Assembly (NCBI RefSeq): GCF_005774735.1
Contig: NZ_VBUM01000019.1
Location: 1-46,157 of the forward strand
DNA length: 46,157 nt
Direction of reading: 5' to 3'
From: Microbacterium sp. 5K110
GTDB lineage: Bacteria > Actinomycetota > Actinomycetes > Actinomycetales > Microbacteriaceae
Shown here: positions 17,748-26,110 of the stretch, in pieces
Numbering within the stretch: the stretch's first letter is position 1
How the letters are laid out: every line of letters starts with the position of its first letter
Notes under the pieces: generated by a model
Database searches by the model: none
Told to the model about the DNA's origin: nothing
What the model saw: the letters and a program-made list of their open reading frames with translations, nothing else
Program-made: the position numbers and the translations under genes

Positions 17748-18100
17748 GCACCTCGACGCTGCCCACCTCGTCGACGGGCGCCGGACACCTCGAGTGGAGC
17801 TCCGTCGCGGCATCCGTTCCGCTTCTCCCCCGGAACGCCGGTCTCGCGCTTCTGCACGCGTACCGGGCCACGATTTCGCACGTCTACGGCGACGTGTGCA
17901 AGTACTACCCGTCCTGTTCCGCCTATTCGGTGGGCGCCGTGCAGCAGCACGGACTCGTCAAAGGCGTCGCGTTGACCGCGGCCCGCCTCGCCCGCTGTCA
18001 TCCCTGGGCCCAGGGTGGCATCGACGACGTCCGTCCGCACCACGCCTTCCGCCACGAACTCACTCCGCACGGTTTCGTCGTGCCCTCCCGAAAGGACTGA
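17744..18100 (+). CDS. yidD: Membrane protein insertion efficiency factor YidD
   Basis: YidD is a small membrane-associated protein that improves insertion of YidC-dependent proteins. The 118-residue protein has the hallmark CKYYPSCSAYSVGAVQQHG, followed by the RCHPWAQGG segment. An amino extension of about 25 residues precedes the core. The GTG start overlaps rnpA. It ends three bases before yidC. Confidence 0.94.
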   Translation: MSTSTLPTSSTGAGHLEWSSVAASVPLLPRNAGLALLHAYRATISHVYGDVCKYYPSCSAYSVGAVQQHGLVKGVALTAARLARCHPWAQGGIDDVRPHHAFRHELTPHGFVVPSRKD

Positions 18101-18103
18101 TCC

Positions 18104-19174
18104 GTGCCGGATCTCATTGGAATCGTCCTCTGGCCATTGAAATGGGCCGTCGAGCTCGTGCTGGTCGGTTGGCACACGCTCTTCACCGCTATCGGGATGG
18201 CGCCGGCTGCGGGCATCACCTGGGTGCTGTCGATCGTGGGCCTCGTGCTCATCGTGCGCGCTGCTCTGATCCCGCTGTTCGTGAAGCAGATCAAGAGTCA
18301 GCGCAAGATGATGGAGATCGCTCCCGAGCTGCGCAAGGTACAGGAGAAGTACCGGGGCAAGAAGGATCAGCTGTCTCGTGAGGCCATGAGCCGCGAGACG
18401 ATGGCGCTTTACAAGAAGCACGGCACGACGCCGGTTTCGAGCTGCCTGCCCCTCCTGGTGCAGATGCCGATCTTCTTCGCCCTCTTCAGCGTGCTGAACG
18501 ACGTCGCCAAGCACGCCACCAGCAATCAGGGTGGTGTGGGGCTGCTGACGCCCGAGTTGACGCGCGAGTTCTACGACGCGCGCCTGTTCGACGTGGCATC
18601 CATGCACGTCAACCTCGTCACCGCGTGGGGCCAGTCCGACGGTCAGATCACCGTTGCGATCCTGCTGACGCTGGTCGTGCTGATGATCGCGTCGCAGTTC
18701 TTCACTCAGCTGCAGATCATCTCGAAGAACCTGTCGCCCGAGGCCAAGACCGGTCAGGCGTACCAGATGCAGAAGATCATGCTCTACATCCTGCCGCTCG
18801 CCTTCATCTTCTCGGGTGTCTTCTTCCCACTCGGCGTCGTCATCTACTGGTTCGTCAGCAACCTGTGGACGATGGTTCAGCAGTTCATCGTCATCCGCGA
18901 GATGCCGACTCCCGGTTCCGACGCGGCGAAGGCCCGCGAGGAGCGCCTGGCGCGCAAGGGCAAGGCGATCGACTCCAGCGGTAAGGTCGTGCCGATCGAG
19001 AAGTACGAGGCCGAGCAGCGGCGGCTCTTCGAAGAGGCCGAGCGTGCCCGTGCGGCTCAGCCCAAGCGTCAGCAGCCCGTGGGCAAGCAGCGCGCGAAGA
19101 AGCAGCAATCCCCGAAGGGCGCCAACCCGACGCCGCGCACGCCGGCGAAGCCCGGCACCGAGACCCCCTCCTGA
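18104..19174 (+). CDS. yidC: Membrane protein insertase YidC (Oxa1 family)
   Basis: YidC inserts and folds inner membrane proteins alone or with SecYEG. The 356-residue protein has five predicted membrane helices; the basic cytoplasmic loop KQIKSQRKMMEIAPELRK follows the first core helix, which carries the hydrophilic-groove arginine in IVRAALIPLF. The conserved GTTPVSSCLPLLVQMPIFFALF segment follows. The carboxy tail (about residues 275-356) is rich in Lys, Gln and Pro and is likely the ribosome-contacting tail. The GTG start lies after GAAAGGACT. Confidence 0.96.
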   Translation: MPDLIGIVLWPLKWAVELVLVGWHTLFTAIGMAPAAGITWVLSIVGLVLIVRAALIPLFVKQIKSQRKMMEIAPELRKVQEKYRGKKDQLSREAMSRETMALYKKHGTTPVSSCLPLLVQMPIFFALFSVLNDVAKHATSNQGGVGLLTPELTREFYDARLFDVASMHVNLVTAWGQSDGQITVAILLTLVVLMIASQFFTQLQIISKNLSPEAKTGQAYQMQKIMLYILPLAFIFSGVFFPLGVVIYWFVSNLWTMVQQFIVIREMPTPGSDAAKAREERLARKGKAIDSSGKVVPIEKYEAEQRRLFEEAERARAAQPKRQQPVGKQRAKKQQSPKGANPTPRTPAKPGTETPS

Positions 19175-19190
19175 GCATCCGGAGCACATG

Positions 19191-19694
19191 ATGACGATGT
19201 CCGAGCAGATCGCGACTGAACCGACCGCCGCTACTGAGGAGCAGCTCGAGCAGGAGGGCGACGTCGCCGCCGACTTCCTGGAAGGGCTTCTCGATATCGC
19301 CGACATCGATGGGGATCTCGCCCTGGATGTGCGCGCGGGCCGCGCGTACGTGTCCGTTGAGGCCGACGATGTGGCGGCGTTGTCGACGCTGTCGCACCCC
19401 GATACCGTGCAGGCGCTGCAAGAGCTGACGCGGCTGGCCGTGCAGAACTCCACGGGCCGTTTCTCCCGGCTGATCCTCGACATCGGTGGCTCACGGGACG
19501 CGCGTCAGCGCCAGCTCGAGACGCTCGTGGACCGCGCGATCCAGCGCCTCGATGAGGGCGCCTCGCAGGCCTCCCTGCCGGCCATGTCGAGCTACGAGCG
19601 CAAGCTGGTGCACGACATCGCTGCCGACCGCGGCTACTCCTCGGAGTCGTTCGGCGAGGGCGCAGACCGGCACACGGTCCTGCGCCGCGGCTGA
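19191..19694 (+). CDS. jag: Jag/KhpB RNA-binding protein (KH and R3H domains)
   Basis: A cytosolic RNA-binding protein linked in other bacteria to cell elongation and small RNA control. The 167-residue protein has an acidic head, a KH-like domain (about residues 25-95) and an R3H domain at the end (SSYERKLVHDIAADRGY, then GEGADRHTVLRR). The amino-terminal Jag-N domain of Firmicutes is absent, as usual in actinobacteria. The starts at 19188, 19191 and 19197 are all ATG; 19191 has the best spacing (six) from GGAG. Confidence 0.92.
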   Translation: MTMSEQIATEPTAATEEQLEQEGDVAADFLEGLLDIADIDGDLALDVRAGRAYVSVEADDVAALSTLSHPDTVQALQELTRLAVQNSTGRFSRLILDIGGSRDARQRQLETLVDRAIQRLDEGASQASLPAMSSYERKLVHDIAADRGYSSESFGEGADRHTVLRRG

Positions 19695-19704
19695 TCTGCA
19701 CGAC

Positions 19705-20334
19705 GTGGAGAACCACCTCGAAGCGGAACCGGATGCCGCGGTCGCGGTGTTCGGTGACCGCATCGACCTCGCGCGCCGGTTCACCGCGGCACTCGCGGAG
19801 CACGGAGAGCAGCGCGGACTGATCGGACCTCTCGAGGTTCCGCGGCTGTGGTCACGGCACATCCTGAACAGCGCGGTCGCCGCACCGTTCTTTTCGGGAC
19901 GTGTGGCGGACGTCGGTTCGGGCGCGGGGCTTCCGGGAATCGTCTTGGCAATCGCTCGACCCGACGTCGAGTTCACGCTGATCGAGCCGATGGAGCGCCG
20001 GACCGTCTGGCTCACCGAGCAGGTGGGTGCGCTCGGGCTCGAGAACGTCACCGTGGAGCGTCTCCGAGCCGAGGAGTGGGCGAAAGGTCGGGTGTTCGAT
20101 GTGGTCACGGCGCGCGCCGTGAGCGCGCTGCGGACGCTGATCCCGTGGACGGCCCCACTGGCGCGGGTGGGTGGTCGCCTGGCGTACCTGAAGGGCGCGA
20201 ACGTCGCGGCCGAGGTCGACGCCGCCGAGAAGCAGATCCGTCGCTTCGGCGTGACCGACGTCGAGATCCACATCGTCGGTGAGGGCATCGTCGAGGAGCC
20301 GACGCGTGTGCTCACCGCGACGGTTTCCCGCTGA
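19705..20334 (+). CDS. rsmG: 16S rRNA (guanine527-N7)-methyltransferase RsmG
   Basis: RsmG (GidB) methylates G527 of 16S rRNA; its loss gives low-level streptomycin resistance in several bacteria. The 209-residue protein has the SAM-binding loop VADVGSGAGLPGIVLAIARP, the acidic residue in LIEPMERR and the VTARAVSAL segment. The GTG start is the first after the jag stop, without a strong ribosome site. Its last 23 bases overlap the tail of the decayed minus-strand gene. Confidence 0.95.
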   Translation: MENHLEAEPDAAVAVFGDRIDLARRFTAALAEHGEQRGLIGPLEVPRLWSRHILNSAVAAPFFSGRVADVGSGAGLPGIVLAIARPDVEFTLIEPMERRTVWLTEQVGALGLENVTVERLRAEEWAKGRVFDVVTARAVSALRTLIPWTAPLARVGGRLAYLKGANVAAEVDAAEKQIRRFGVTDVEIHIVGEGIVEEPTRVLTATVSR

Positions 20335-20940
20335 TCAGTTCCCATTCAATGGGATTATCCTTACCACGCCTGAACGCGGCGTACAGTGGCGGCTTGGGGC
20401 ATGTTCCTCGCCCCGGTGACATCTCGAAGACGTCGATCATGAGCGGGATCGGGTACGTCGGCGCCTGATCGAAGGTGTGGACGACGCGCCCCTGGCATCC
20501 GATCGCGCTCGTCTCGCCACCTCCATATGACGGTCGAGGTGAGGACGTCGCGGCTGTCTTCGTCGACGACGACCGTGATCATGTCGTCGCGGAGGCGGTC
20601 GTCGTGGTCGGCCCTGATCCCGCAACGCACGCGGGTCCTTCGGCTGATCGCATCCGCCTCGATCTCGGCGACGCCGATCTCTCCCGAATCACCGGGATCG
20701 AGGTGTTCGGTTCCGACGATCGGCATCGATGCGCAGGTCGATTCCGGCGTCGGTGAAGCCCGTACGCGCCCGTGAGCGATCTGGGGGTCGTCCAGTGTGG
20801 CAGGTAGTGAGGAATCCACGTGTCTCGCAGGACCCCCGCCGAGAAGTCGTCGTCGACATCCGTGGTCCGACGGGTATGCGGAGGAAGGGCGGTGGCGTCT
20901 GAGCGTGCAACGCATCGAGTATCGCGCGGGAGTCCGACAT
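20312..20940 (-). pseudogene. Decayed, multiply frameshifted gene of unknown family
   Basis: No intact frame spans this stretch, but protein-like sequence continues across several frames of the minus strand. The last part (20519-20312) reads without a stop as GETSAIGCQGRVVHTFDQAP and continues to IEWELISGKPSR; 31 of its first 33 codons end in G or C. Before it, in another frame (about 20715-20525), lies GTEHLDPGDSGEIGVAEIEA and, further on, DMITVVVDEDSRDVLTSTVIW. Upstream pieces TTDVDDDFSAGVLRDTWIPH (about 20860-20765) and FTDAGIDLRIDA use two more frame registers. The joins imply at least three indels. I do not recognise the family. Total size would be about 205 residues; the start is uncertain. 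Confidence 0.65.
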
Positions 20941-21283
20941 CAATGTGCGGGCGGGTCGGCCCCTCGTCTCGGGGTGCGCGCGCTGTGGCTGGGTGGTTGT
21001 GTCACGAGGGCGGACGCGCACACGTGCGGGCACTCATCTCGATCGGGAAATATGGAGCGGGAGCGAGGCCAGAGGAACAGCGCACGGGAGTCACTTTGGC
21101 AGTGGATGACGTGCGCCTCGGGCGCGTTCGCTCCTGCACGGTCCCGCGTGCGCCTGGTGTGTGGTGTTCGGGTGTGCGCGAGTGGTGTAGCGCCGGGACC
21201 CACTCCCCTGCGGTTCGTCTGTTCATGCGACCCCGCGGCCGTGGGCGGCGTCGTGCGCGTTGTACTTCTCAACGTGGTCGCGA

Positions 21284-21299
21284 TGTTTCACGTGAAACG
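21284..21299. promoter_or_regulatory. parS site 1
   Basis: TGTTTCACGTGAAACG; exact 14-base palindromic ParB core. Confidence 0.9.
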
Positions 21300-21549
21300 G
21301 TAGAGATGGCGCGGCAGCTGCGGAGTGGAGTCCGACGACCGCGGTGCCCCTGTACGCCGCGAAGGGTGCGCTGTTCGCTGCAGGGTGGCTGTCTGTGGGT
21401 GCGCGTCTGCGAGGGGCATGAGGAACGGCGGATTCGTCCCTGTGGAGCGGAGGTCGGCGAAGACCAAGGGGAGGCGAGGCGCGTGGACGCGCTGAGTGGC
21501 CGGGGGCCTGCCGGCCATCGCGATGGCACCGAGACCAAGGGTTGCCCGG

Positions 21550-21565
21550 TGTTTCACGTGAAACC
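21550..21565. promoter_or_regulatory. parS site 2
   Basis: TGTTTCACGTGAAACC; exact 14-base core. Confidence 0.9.
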
Positions 21566-22726
21566 CTCCCCCCTTGCTGCGCCGTGAGACCCGGGGTCGC
21601 GGGTGAGTTGAACCCGGGCGCTGCCACTGCCCCAACGCTTAGGCGCGGCTGGTCCACATCACCGAACACGTTCGGGGCCACATGCGGTTGCCATGTGGGT
21701 ATCCCACGCGGTCTCTGGTTTCGCAGCGTTCCCCCGCGTACTGCGCATCAGGGACGTGTCCCGGCGGAGGATCTGCGGACGCTCCGCGAGACGTCTGTTG
21801 CGCGGTGGTGGCCGTCCGACAAGGATCCAGGTCACACCGGCGATGAGATGAGAGAGCTGCCCGTGGAGTGCCGCGCTGCGAAGGAGGTCGTCTGTGAGGG
21901 GGCGTGACCCACACGCACGCGGGCTACCGAGTCACAGGAGCTGGTGACGATGACGTTCTCCGACCTGTCGCAACTGGCGATGGGGGTGGCTCCCAAGTCG
22001 ACGGATGACAAGCAACGGGCGGCAGACCGGATGCACAGCCGCCCGTCTTCCGGTCGTCGACCCGTGCCATGGTGAGGCGAAGCGTGTGAATGCGGGGTCG
22101 CCGTCTGATACCCGTCCGACCATCCTTGGCGGACCCGCTCGTCGACCGGTCGAGTGACAACCGGAGCGTGGGGCGATGGGGATGCGCGAGCTGAGGACGG
22201 GCTTGTCTACTATCCGTTTTTCGTGATCCGTCTTCGGGCTATGAGTCCTCCCCCCGCGCGATGCGTTCCCCGCCGCGACGACCGCGCGCCGGGCGTGTGG
22301 ATGCAGGTGTCAGAGGCACGCCGATCAGGGCGGAGTGGCGGGGGATGTCTCCGCGTGAGGTGAGACAACGTCGTGCGCAGATCAGTGGCCCCTTGCTTCG
22401 GTAGGCACACCGTGAGGACACCCGAGATCTCAGGGTGCACAGAGGATGCCCGGGGTGCTCGTCAGCCGTGCCAATCGATCTCGTTCCCATTGCGCGGAGT
22501 CGAGGGAACTCGAGGCCACATCGTCACGTTGGGCAGACGCCGTCGCATGAGCTGGTGTGACGTCGAAGGGCCCGCGAACGCTCCACTCGGGTAAGCACCG
22601 TGAACCGTTGCGAACGTGACATGAACCCGTGGCAACCGTCGCACAGCCGTGCAGACGCGTCGGTGAGTGGACGTGGGGTGCGACGGCGGCTCCGTCGTTT
22701 CGTCTGGATGTGCGCGCGGGGCGGGA

Positions 22727-22742
22727 TGTTTCACGTGAAACA
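22727..22742. promoter_or_regulatory. parS site 3
   Basis: TGTTTCACGTGAAACA; full 16-base palindrome. Confidence 0.93.
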
Positions 22743-23256
22743 CGGGCACTGACGCACACGCCCTCCCCCGCGCCGGGCGGGTCGCGGCCCGTCGTTACCG
22801 GCCCGAAGTCACCCTCTCCGGCACATCGAGCACGCCGTGCGGAACTGGGATACGGAGATGGCTGCGATGTTCCTCGGGGAACGACTGGCACCAGTATCAC
22901 TGGACGGCCCATGTCCCACCCGCACCGAGACACGGCCATCCTTCGAGCGCGGGACTGTTCAGGCCCCTCGGTCGATGGACGACGGAGGTCGGGGTACGTC
23001 GAGATGGACGCCCTGATCCGCTCTCTCCCGGAGCCCGCCAGACAGTCGCGACCGAGGGTGTGCGCAGAGTTGATTGCGCACCTGACGGAGAGGGCGGCAT
23101 CCCCGTGAGCGCCAATGGCGTGCGGCTGCCCCGCGGCGCCAGCCGCATCCTTCTTCCTGGCTCATGAGGTACGGCGGGTAGGGGTAGTCGCCTCTGCCCG
23201 GTTGAGTGTGATCGCCGCGGGTGCACGTCCGGGCTATACCGCAGCAGGCCTCAGAG

Positions 23257-23272
23257 TGTTTCACGTGAAACA
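23257..23272. promoter_or_regulatory. parS site 4 (array unit 1)
   Basis: TGTTTCACGTGAAACA; full 16-base palindrome. Confidence 0.93.
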
Positions 23273-23440
23273 TGGCTGCGCCGTGCTGTAGTGCGCCATC
23301 GGTGCTCGGCTGCCTGACGGCGCCAGCCGAGTCTCTCCCCTGGCTTAAGAGGTGTGGCGGGTACTGGGATGGTCACGGATGTCCGGTCGAGCGGGCGAGG
23401 CGCGGTGCACCTCCGCTCTGACTCACAGCGGATCTCCGAG

Positions 23441-23456
23441 TGGCACACGTGAAACA
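23441..23456. promoter_or_regulatory. Degenerate parS site 5 (array unit 2)
   Basis: TGGCACACGTGAAACA: the right half is intact, the left half has three changes. It sits at the expected array spacing, so it is a decayed copy. Confidence 0.7.
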
Positions 23457-23620
23457 TGGCTGCGCCGTGGGGTGCGCCATTGGTGCGCAGTTGCCCGCGG
23501 TACCCGCGGGATCCTCCCTGCTGCCTCATGAGGTGCGGCGGGTAGTGGGATGGTCACCCCTGTCTGGTTGAGTGTGCGATCCGCAGGTGCGCGTCCGGGC
23601 TGCGTCTTCAGATCCCCAGG

Positions 23621-23636
23621 TGTTTCACGTGGAACA
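23621..23636. promoter_or_regulatory. parS site 6 (array unit 3, one mismatch)
   Basis: TGTTTCACGTGGAACA: one change in the right half. Confidence 0.85.
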
Positions 23637-23800
23637 TGGCGGCGCCGTGCTGTGGTGCGCCATTGGTGCGCAGCTGCCCGCGGCGTCCCCGGGATCCTTC
23701 TTGCTGGCTCATGAGGTGCGGCGGGTTAGTGGGATGGTCGCCGCTATCCGGTTGAGCGTGCGAGCCGCAGGTGCACGGGCTGCGTCTTTGGATCCTCAGG

Positions 23801-23816
23801 TGTTTCACGTGAAACA
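23801..23816. promoter_or_regulatory. parS site 7 (array unit 4)
   Basis: TGTTTCACGTGAAACA; full 16-base palindrome. Confidence 0.93.
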
Positions 23817-23978
23817 TGACGCCGGGGTGATGGGATGCGCCACTGGTGCGGGTGCCTCGTGGTGCCAACCGGGTTCTTCGAGCTGGCTCATGAGGTGCGG
23901 CGGGTAGTGGGATGGTTCCCCCTGTCCGGTTGAGTGCGCGAGCCGCAGGTGCGCGTCAGGGCTGCGTCTTTAGATAGG

Positions 23979-23994
23979 TGTTTCACGTGAAACA
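23979..23994. promoter_or_regulatory. parS site 8 (array unit 5)
   Basis: TGTTTCACGTGAAACA; full 16-base palindrome. Confidence 0.93.
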
Positions 23995-24165
23995 TGGTGG
24001 CGCCGTGGTGGGGTGTGCGATCGGTGCGCGGCTGCCTCACCGTGCCAGCCCAATCCCTCCTCCTGCCGCATGAGGCGCGGCGGGTACTGGGATCGTCACA
24101 GATCTCCACTTGAGATGCGACAGCCGCGGCTGCTCGTCCGCGCCGCGTTTACGCAGATCTCCAGG

Positions 24166-24181
24166 TGTTTCACGTGAAACA
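24166..24181. promoter_or_regulatory. parS site 9 (array unit 6)
   Basis: TGTTTCACGTGAAACA; full 16-base palindrome. Confidence 0.93.
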
Positions 24182-24316
24182 GGGCGGCGCCATGGCGGGG
24201 TGTGCCATGGATGCGGGTACCTCGTGGCGCCAACCAGCTTTCTCGCCCTGGCTCATGAGGTGCGGCGGGTACTGGGATTGAGGTCGTCCCCCATGTCCGG
24301 TTGAGCGTGGCAGCCG

Positions 24317-24332
24317 TATTCCACGCGAAACA
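24317..24332. promoter_or_regulatory. Degenerate parS site 10 (array unit 7)
   Basis: TATTCCACGCGAAACA: three changes, in a shortened last unit. Confidence 0.65.
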
Positions 24333-24808
24333 GGGTAGCCCCGCGGCAGGGGCGGCCCTGGCCCGTAAGAGAGCCGCCACCCATCGCCAGGCTCAGGCGC
24401 GCAAGCTGGACGCTCCCAGCCCCGCGCGGTCTATAGCGGCGCTGGGTATGCGCTTGGGCGGAGCCCGTCCGGCATCTCTGACTGGCGGTAGTGAATGGAC
24501 GACCACTAGTCGACCGGATGGCCGAAGCACCCCGGGTGGGGGAAACCGGGATCCTTCATGGCCACCCGCGCCCTCCCCCGCATGCTGCCACCCGCGAGAC
24601 CTCGCATCGGTCGCACCGATGCGGCGCGAAAGGCTGTCGGCTGTTGCCCGCCCATCCGCTGCATGCACGGGGCATGCGCGGCCCATGGCGTAACCGGATC
24701 TTCGCGCGTGACGAGGACGTATGCCGTGGCACACACACGTCGAAGAGCCGCGGCGCTTCAGGGAATGTGACCCCATAGGCCGGCTTCGGGCATCTTGCCC
24801 GAGGGGGA

Positions 24809-24824
24809 TGTTTCACGTGAAACG
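24809..24824. promoter_or_regulatory. parS site 11
   Basis: TGTTTCACGTGAAACG; exact 14-base core, outside the array. Confidence 0.9.
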
Positions 24825-25184
24825 TTGAACGACGTGCCAGCCCGCTCGCGGAGCATCTGGACGGATCAGTACGGCGATGACTCAGTTGTGATCGCCGAGC
24901 CCACCAAGGGAACACTGCCGGTCACGGCATCCACCAAGCAAGCAACAACGCGAACAGGTGCGGGGCACTCCCCCGCGGGTTGCGTCACCGAGACGGACAT
25001 CAGAACGCGGATGCCAAGTGCCCAAGAACGCCGTTGAGAGTGTGTCCGTCGGCCAGCGCTCGCGGGCAGTGGCCATCTCTCCAGCGAAGAATCGCACACA
25101 CTCGCGCATCCGCCTCGGATCACCCCGACGTAGCGACCGTCCCGCCGGTAGACTTGGGATGTTGTCCCCGGAGATGAAGGAGCG

Positions 25185-25200
25185 CGTTTCACGTGAAACA
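25185..25200. promoter_or_regulatory. parS site 12, containing the parA start codon
   Basis: CGTTTCACGTGAAACA; exact 14-base core at 25186-25199. The central GTG (25193-25195) is the parA start codon and AAGGAG (25177-25182) lies just before it. A TAGACT -10-like hexamer is at 25149-25154, so the site would be in the message leader and start. Confidence 0.9.
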
Positions 25201-26110
25201 GTCCGGTGAGTCGTCAGGCTCCCCCTCCTTCGAAGACTCCCCGATTGCCCGTGAGATCGCCGATCTGTCGGCGCGACGCCGAGCGCTGGAGGCTACCGAG
25301 GTGACGTTGTCCGGTCGTACTCGTGTGTTCACGGTCTCCAACCAAAAGGGCGGGGTCGGAAAGACGACGACCGCCGTGAACATCTCCGCGGCGCTCGCAT
25401 CACTCGGCGCGAAAGTCCTGGTCATCGACCTCGATCCACAGGGGAACGCATCGACCGCACTCGGTGTGCCCCACAACGCCGATACGGCCAGCATCTACGA
25501 CGTCCTCATCGACGAGTTCCCGCTCGCTGACATCATTCAGACGAGCCCGGAGTCGCCCAACCTTCTGTGCGCGCCGAGCACGATCCATCTCGCGGGTGCG
25601 GAGATCGAGCTCGTGTCCCAAGTGGCTCGCGAGCACCGCCTGCGCGGCGCGCTTCGCGACTACCTCGCGATTGAGGACAACCACCTCGATTTCGTGATCA
25701 TCGACTGCCCGCCGTCGCTGGGACTCCTCACGATCAATGCGTTCACCGCGGCGGATGAGGTTCTCATCCCGATCCAGTGCGAGTACTACGCGCTCGAGGG
25801 CTTGAGTCAGCTGCTCGGCAGCGTGCAGATGATCCAGAAGCACCTCAACCCGTCGCTGCACGTGTCGACGATTCTGCTCACTATGTACGACGGGCGGACC
25901 CGCCTCGCGCAGCAAGTGGCGGACGAAGTGCGCGAGCACTTCTCTGACGAAGTTCTCCACACGGTCATCCCCCGATCCGTCCGCGTGTCCGAAGCACCGA
26001 GCTTCGGCCAGACGGTCATCGCGTACGATGGCCAGTCAGCGGGCGCGATCGCCTACCGCGAAGCAGCGGTCGAGATTGTCGGACGCGACACCACCCCGAA
26101 GGAAGACTGA
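25193..26110 (+). CDS. parA: Chromosome partitioning ATPase ParA
   Basis: ParA is a Walker-type ATPase that binds DNA nonspecifically and moves ParB-parS complexes. The 305-residue protein has a polar amino extension of about 45 residues, the deviant Walker A KGGVGKTTT (about 52-60), the switch motif DLDPQGNAS and Walker B FVIIDCPPSLG. The GTG start is set by AAGGAG eleven to sixteen bases upstream and sits in a parS palindrome, suggesting that ParB binding there could control parAB. The extension is typical of actinobacterial ParA. Its stop overlaps parB. Confidence 0.96.
   Translation: MKQSGESSGSPSFEDSPIAREIADLSARRRALEATEVTLSGRTRVFTVSNQKGGVGKTTTAVNISAALASLGAKVLVIDLDPQGNASTALGVPHNADTASIYDVLIDEFPLADIIQTSPESPNLLCAPSTIHLAGAEIELVSQVAREHRLRGALRDYLAIEDNHLDFVIIDCPPSLGLLTINAFTAADEVLIPIQCEYYALEGLSQLLGSVQMIQKHLNPSLHVSTILLTMYDGRTRLAQQVADEVREHFSDEVLHTVIPRSVRVSEAPSFGQTVIAYDGQSAGAIAYREAAVEIVGRDTTPKED

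Larger units (their letters stand above)
23108..24332. repeat. Tandem array of seven ~181-bp units, each with one parS
   Basis: A block containing TCATGA or a variant recurs at 23162, 23345, 23526, 23709, 23888, 24068 and 24253, i.e. spacings of 183, 181, 183, 179, 180 and 185 bases. Each block (consensus CTCATGAGGTGCGGCGGGT, then TAGTGGGATGG or similar) is followed 91-98 bases later by a parS-like site; the last unit is shortened to 64. Units also share a GTCCGGTTGAG segment, a GCCGCAGGTGC segment and, after parS, a TGCGCCATTGGTGC segment. The units are diverged, with indels that are not multiples of three. They therefore do not encode a repeated protein. Confidence 0.92.
20941..25184. other. 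4.2 kb gene-free parS region (chromosomal centromere)
   Basis: No open frame here shows coding character: the longest (about 255 codons at 20820-21587) is rich in Arg, Cys and Ser and crosses a parS palindrome. What the region does hold is eleven parS-like sites plus the tandem array at 23108-24332; a twelfth site lies at the parA start. Between 21300 and 22720 I see nothing beyond one further parS at 21550. Gaps of this size are rare in the otherwise tightly packed window. It lies between rsmG and parA, the usual location for parS in actinobacteria. Confidence 0.85.

Noticed and set aside
20820..21587. 255-codon open frame on the plus strand in the parS region
   Set aside because: Composition is rich in Arg, Cys, Ser and Gly without domain-like order, it crosses two parS sites, has no ribosome site, and antisense frames are equally long. 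It looks like a chance frame in GC-rich DNA.
21300..22720. Search for further decayed genes in the left part of the parS region
   Set aside because: I found no multi-frame protein-like segments with third-position GC bias like those at 20312-20940; nothing was reported.
23108..24332. CRISPR array
   Set aside because: The repeat unit is about 181 bases and the sequences between the short conserved parS and TCATGA blocks are themselves homologous, not unique spacers. No cas genes are present.
22959..24380. Series of minus-strand frames beginning or ending with MFHVKH in the tandem array
   Set aside because: MFHVKH is simply the translation of the parS palindrome. Unit lengths are not multiples of three and the frames do not continue from unit to unit, so a repeated protein is not supported.
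25149..25175. Similarity between the parA promoter (GGTAGACTTGGGATG) and the conserved array block (GGGTAGTGGGATGG)
   Set aside because: Only about a dozen positions agree and the distance to the following parS differs (about 36 versus 70 bases), so shared origin is not supported.
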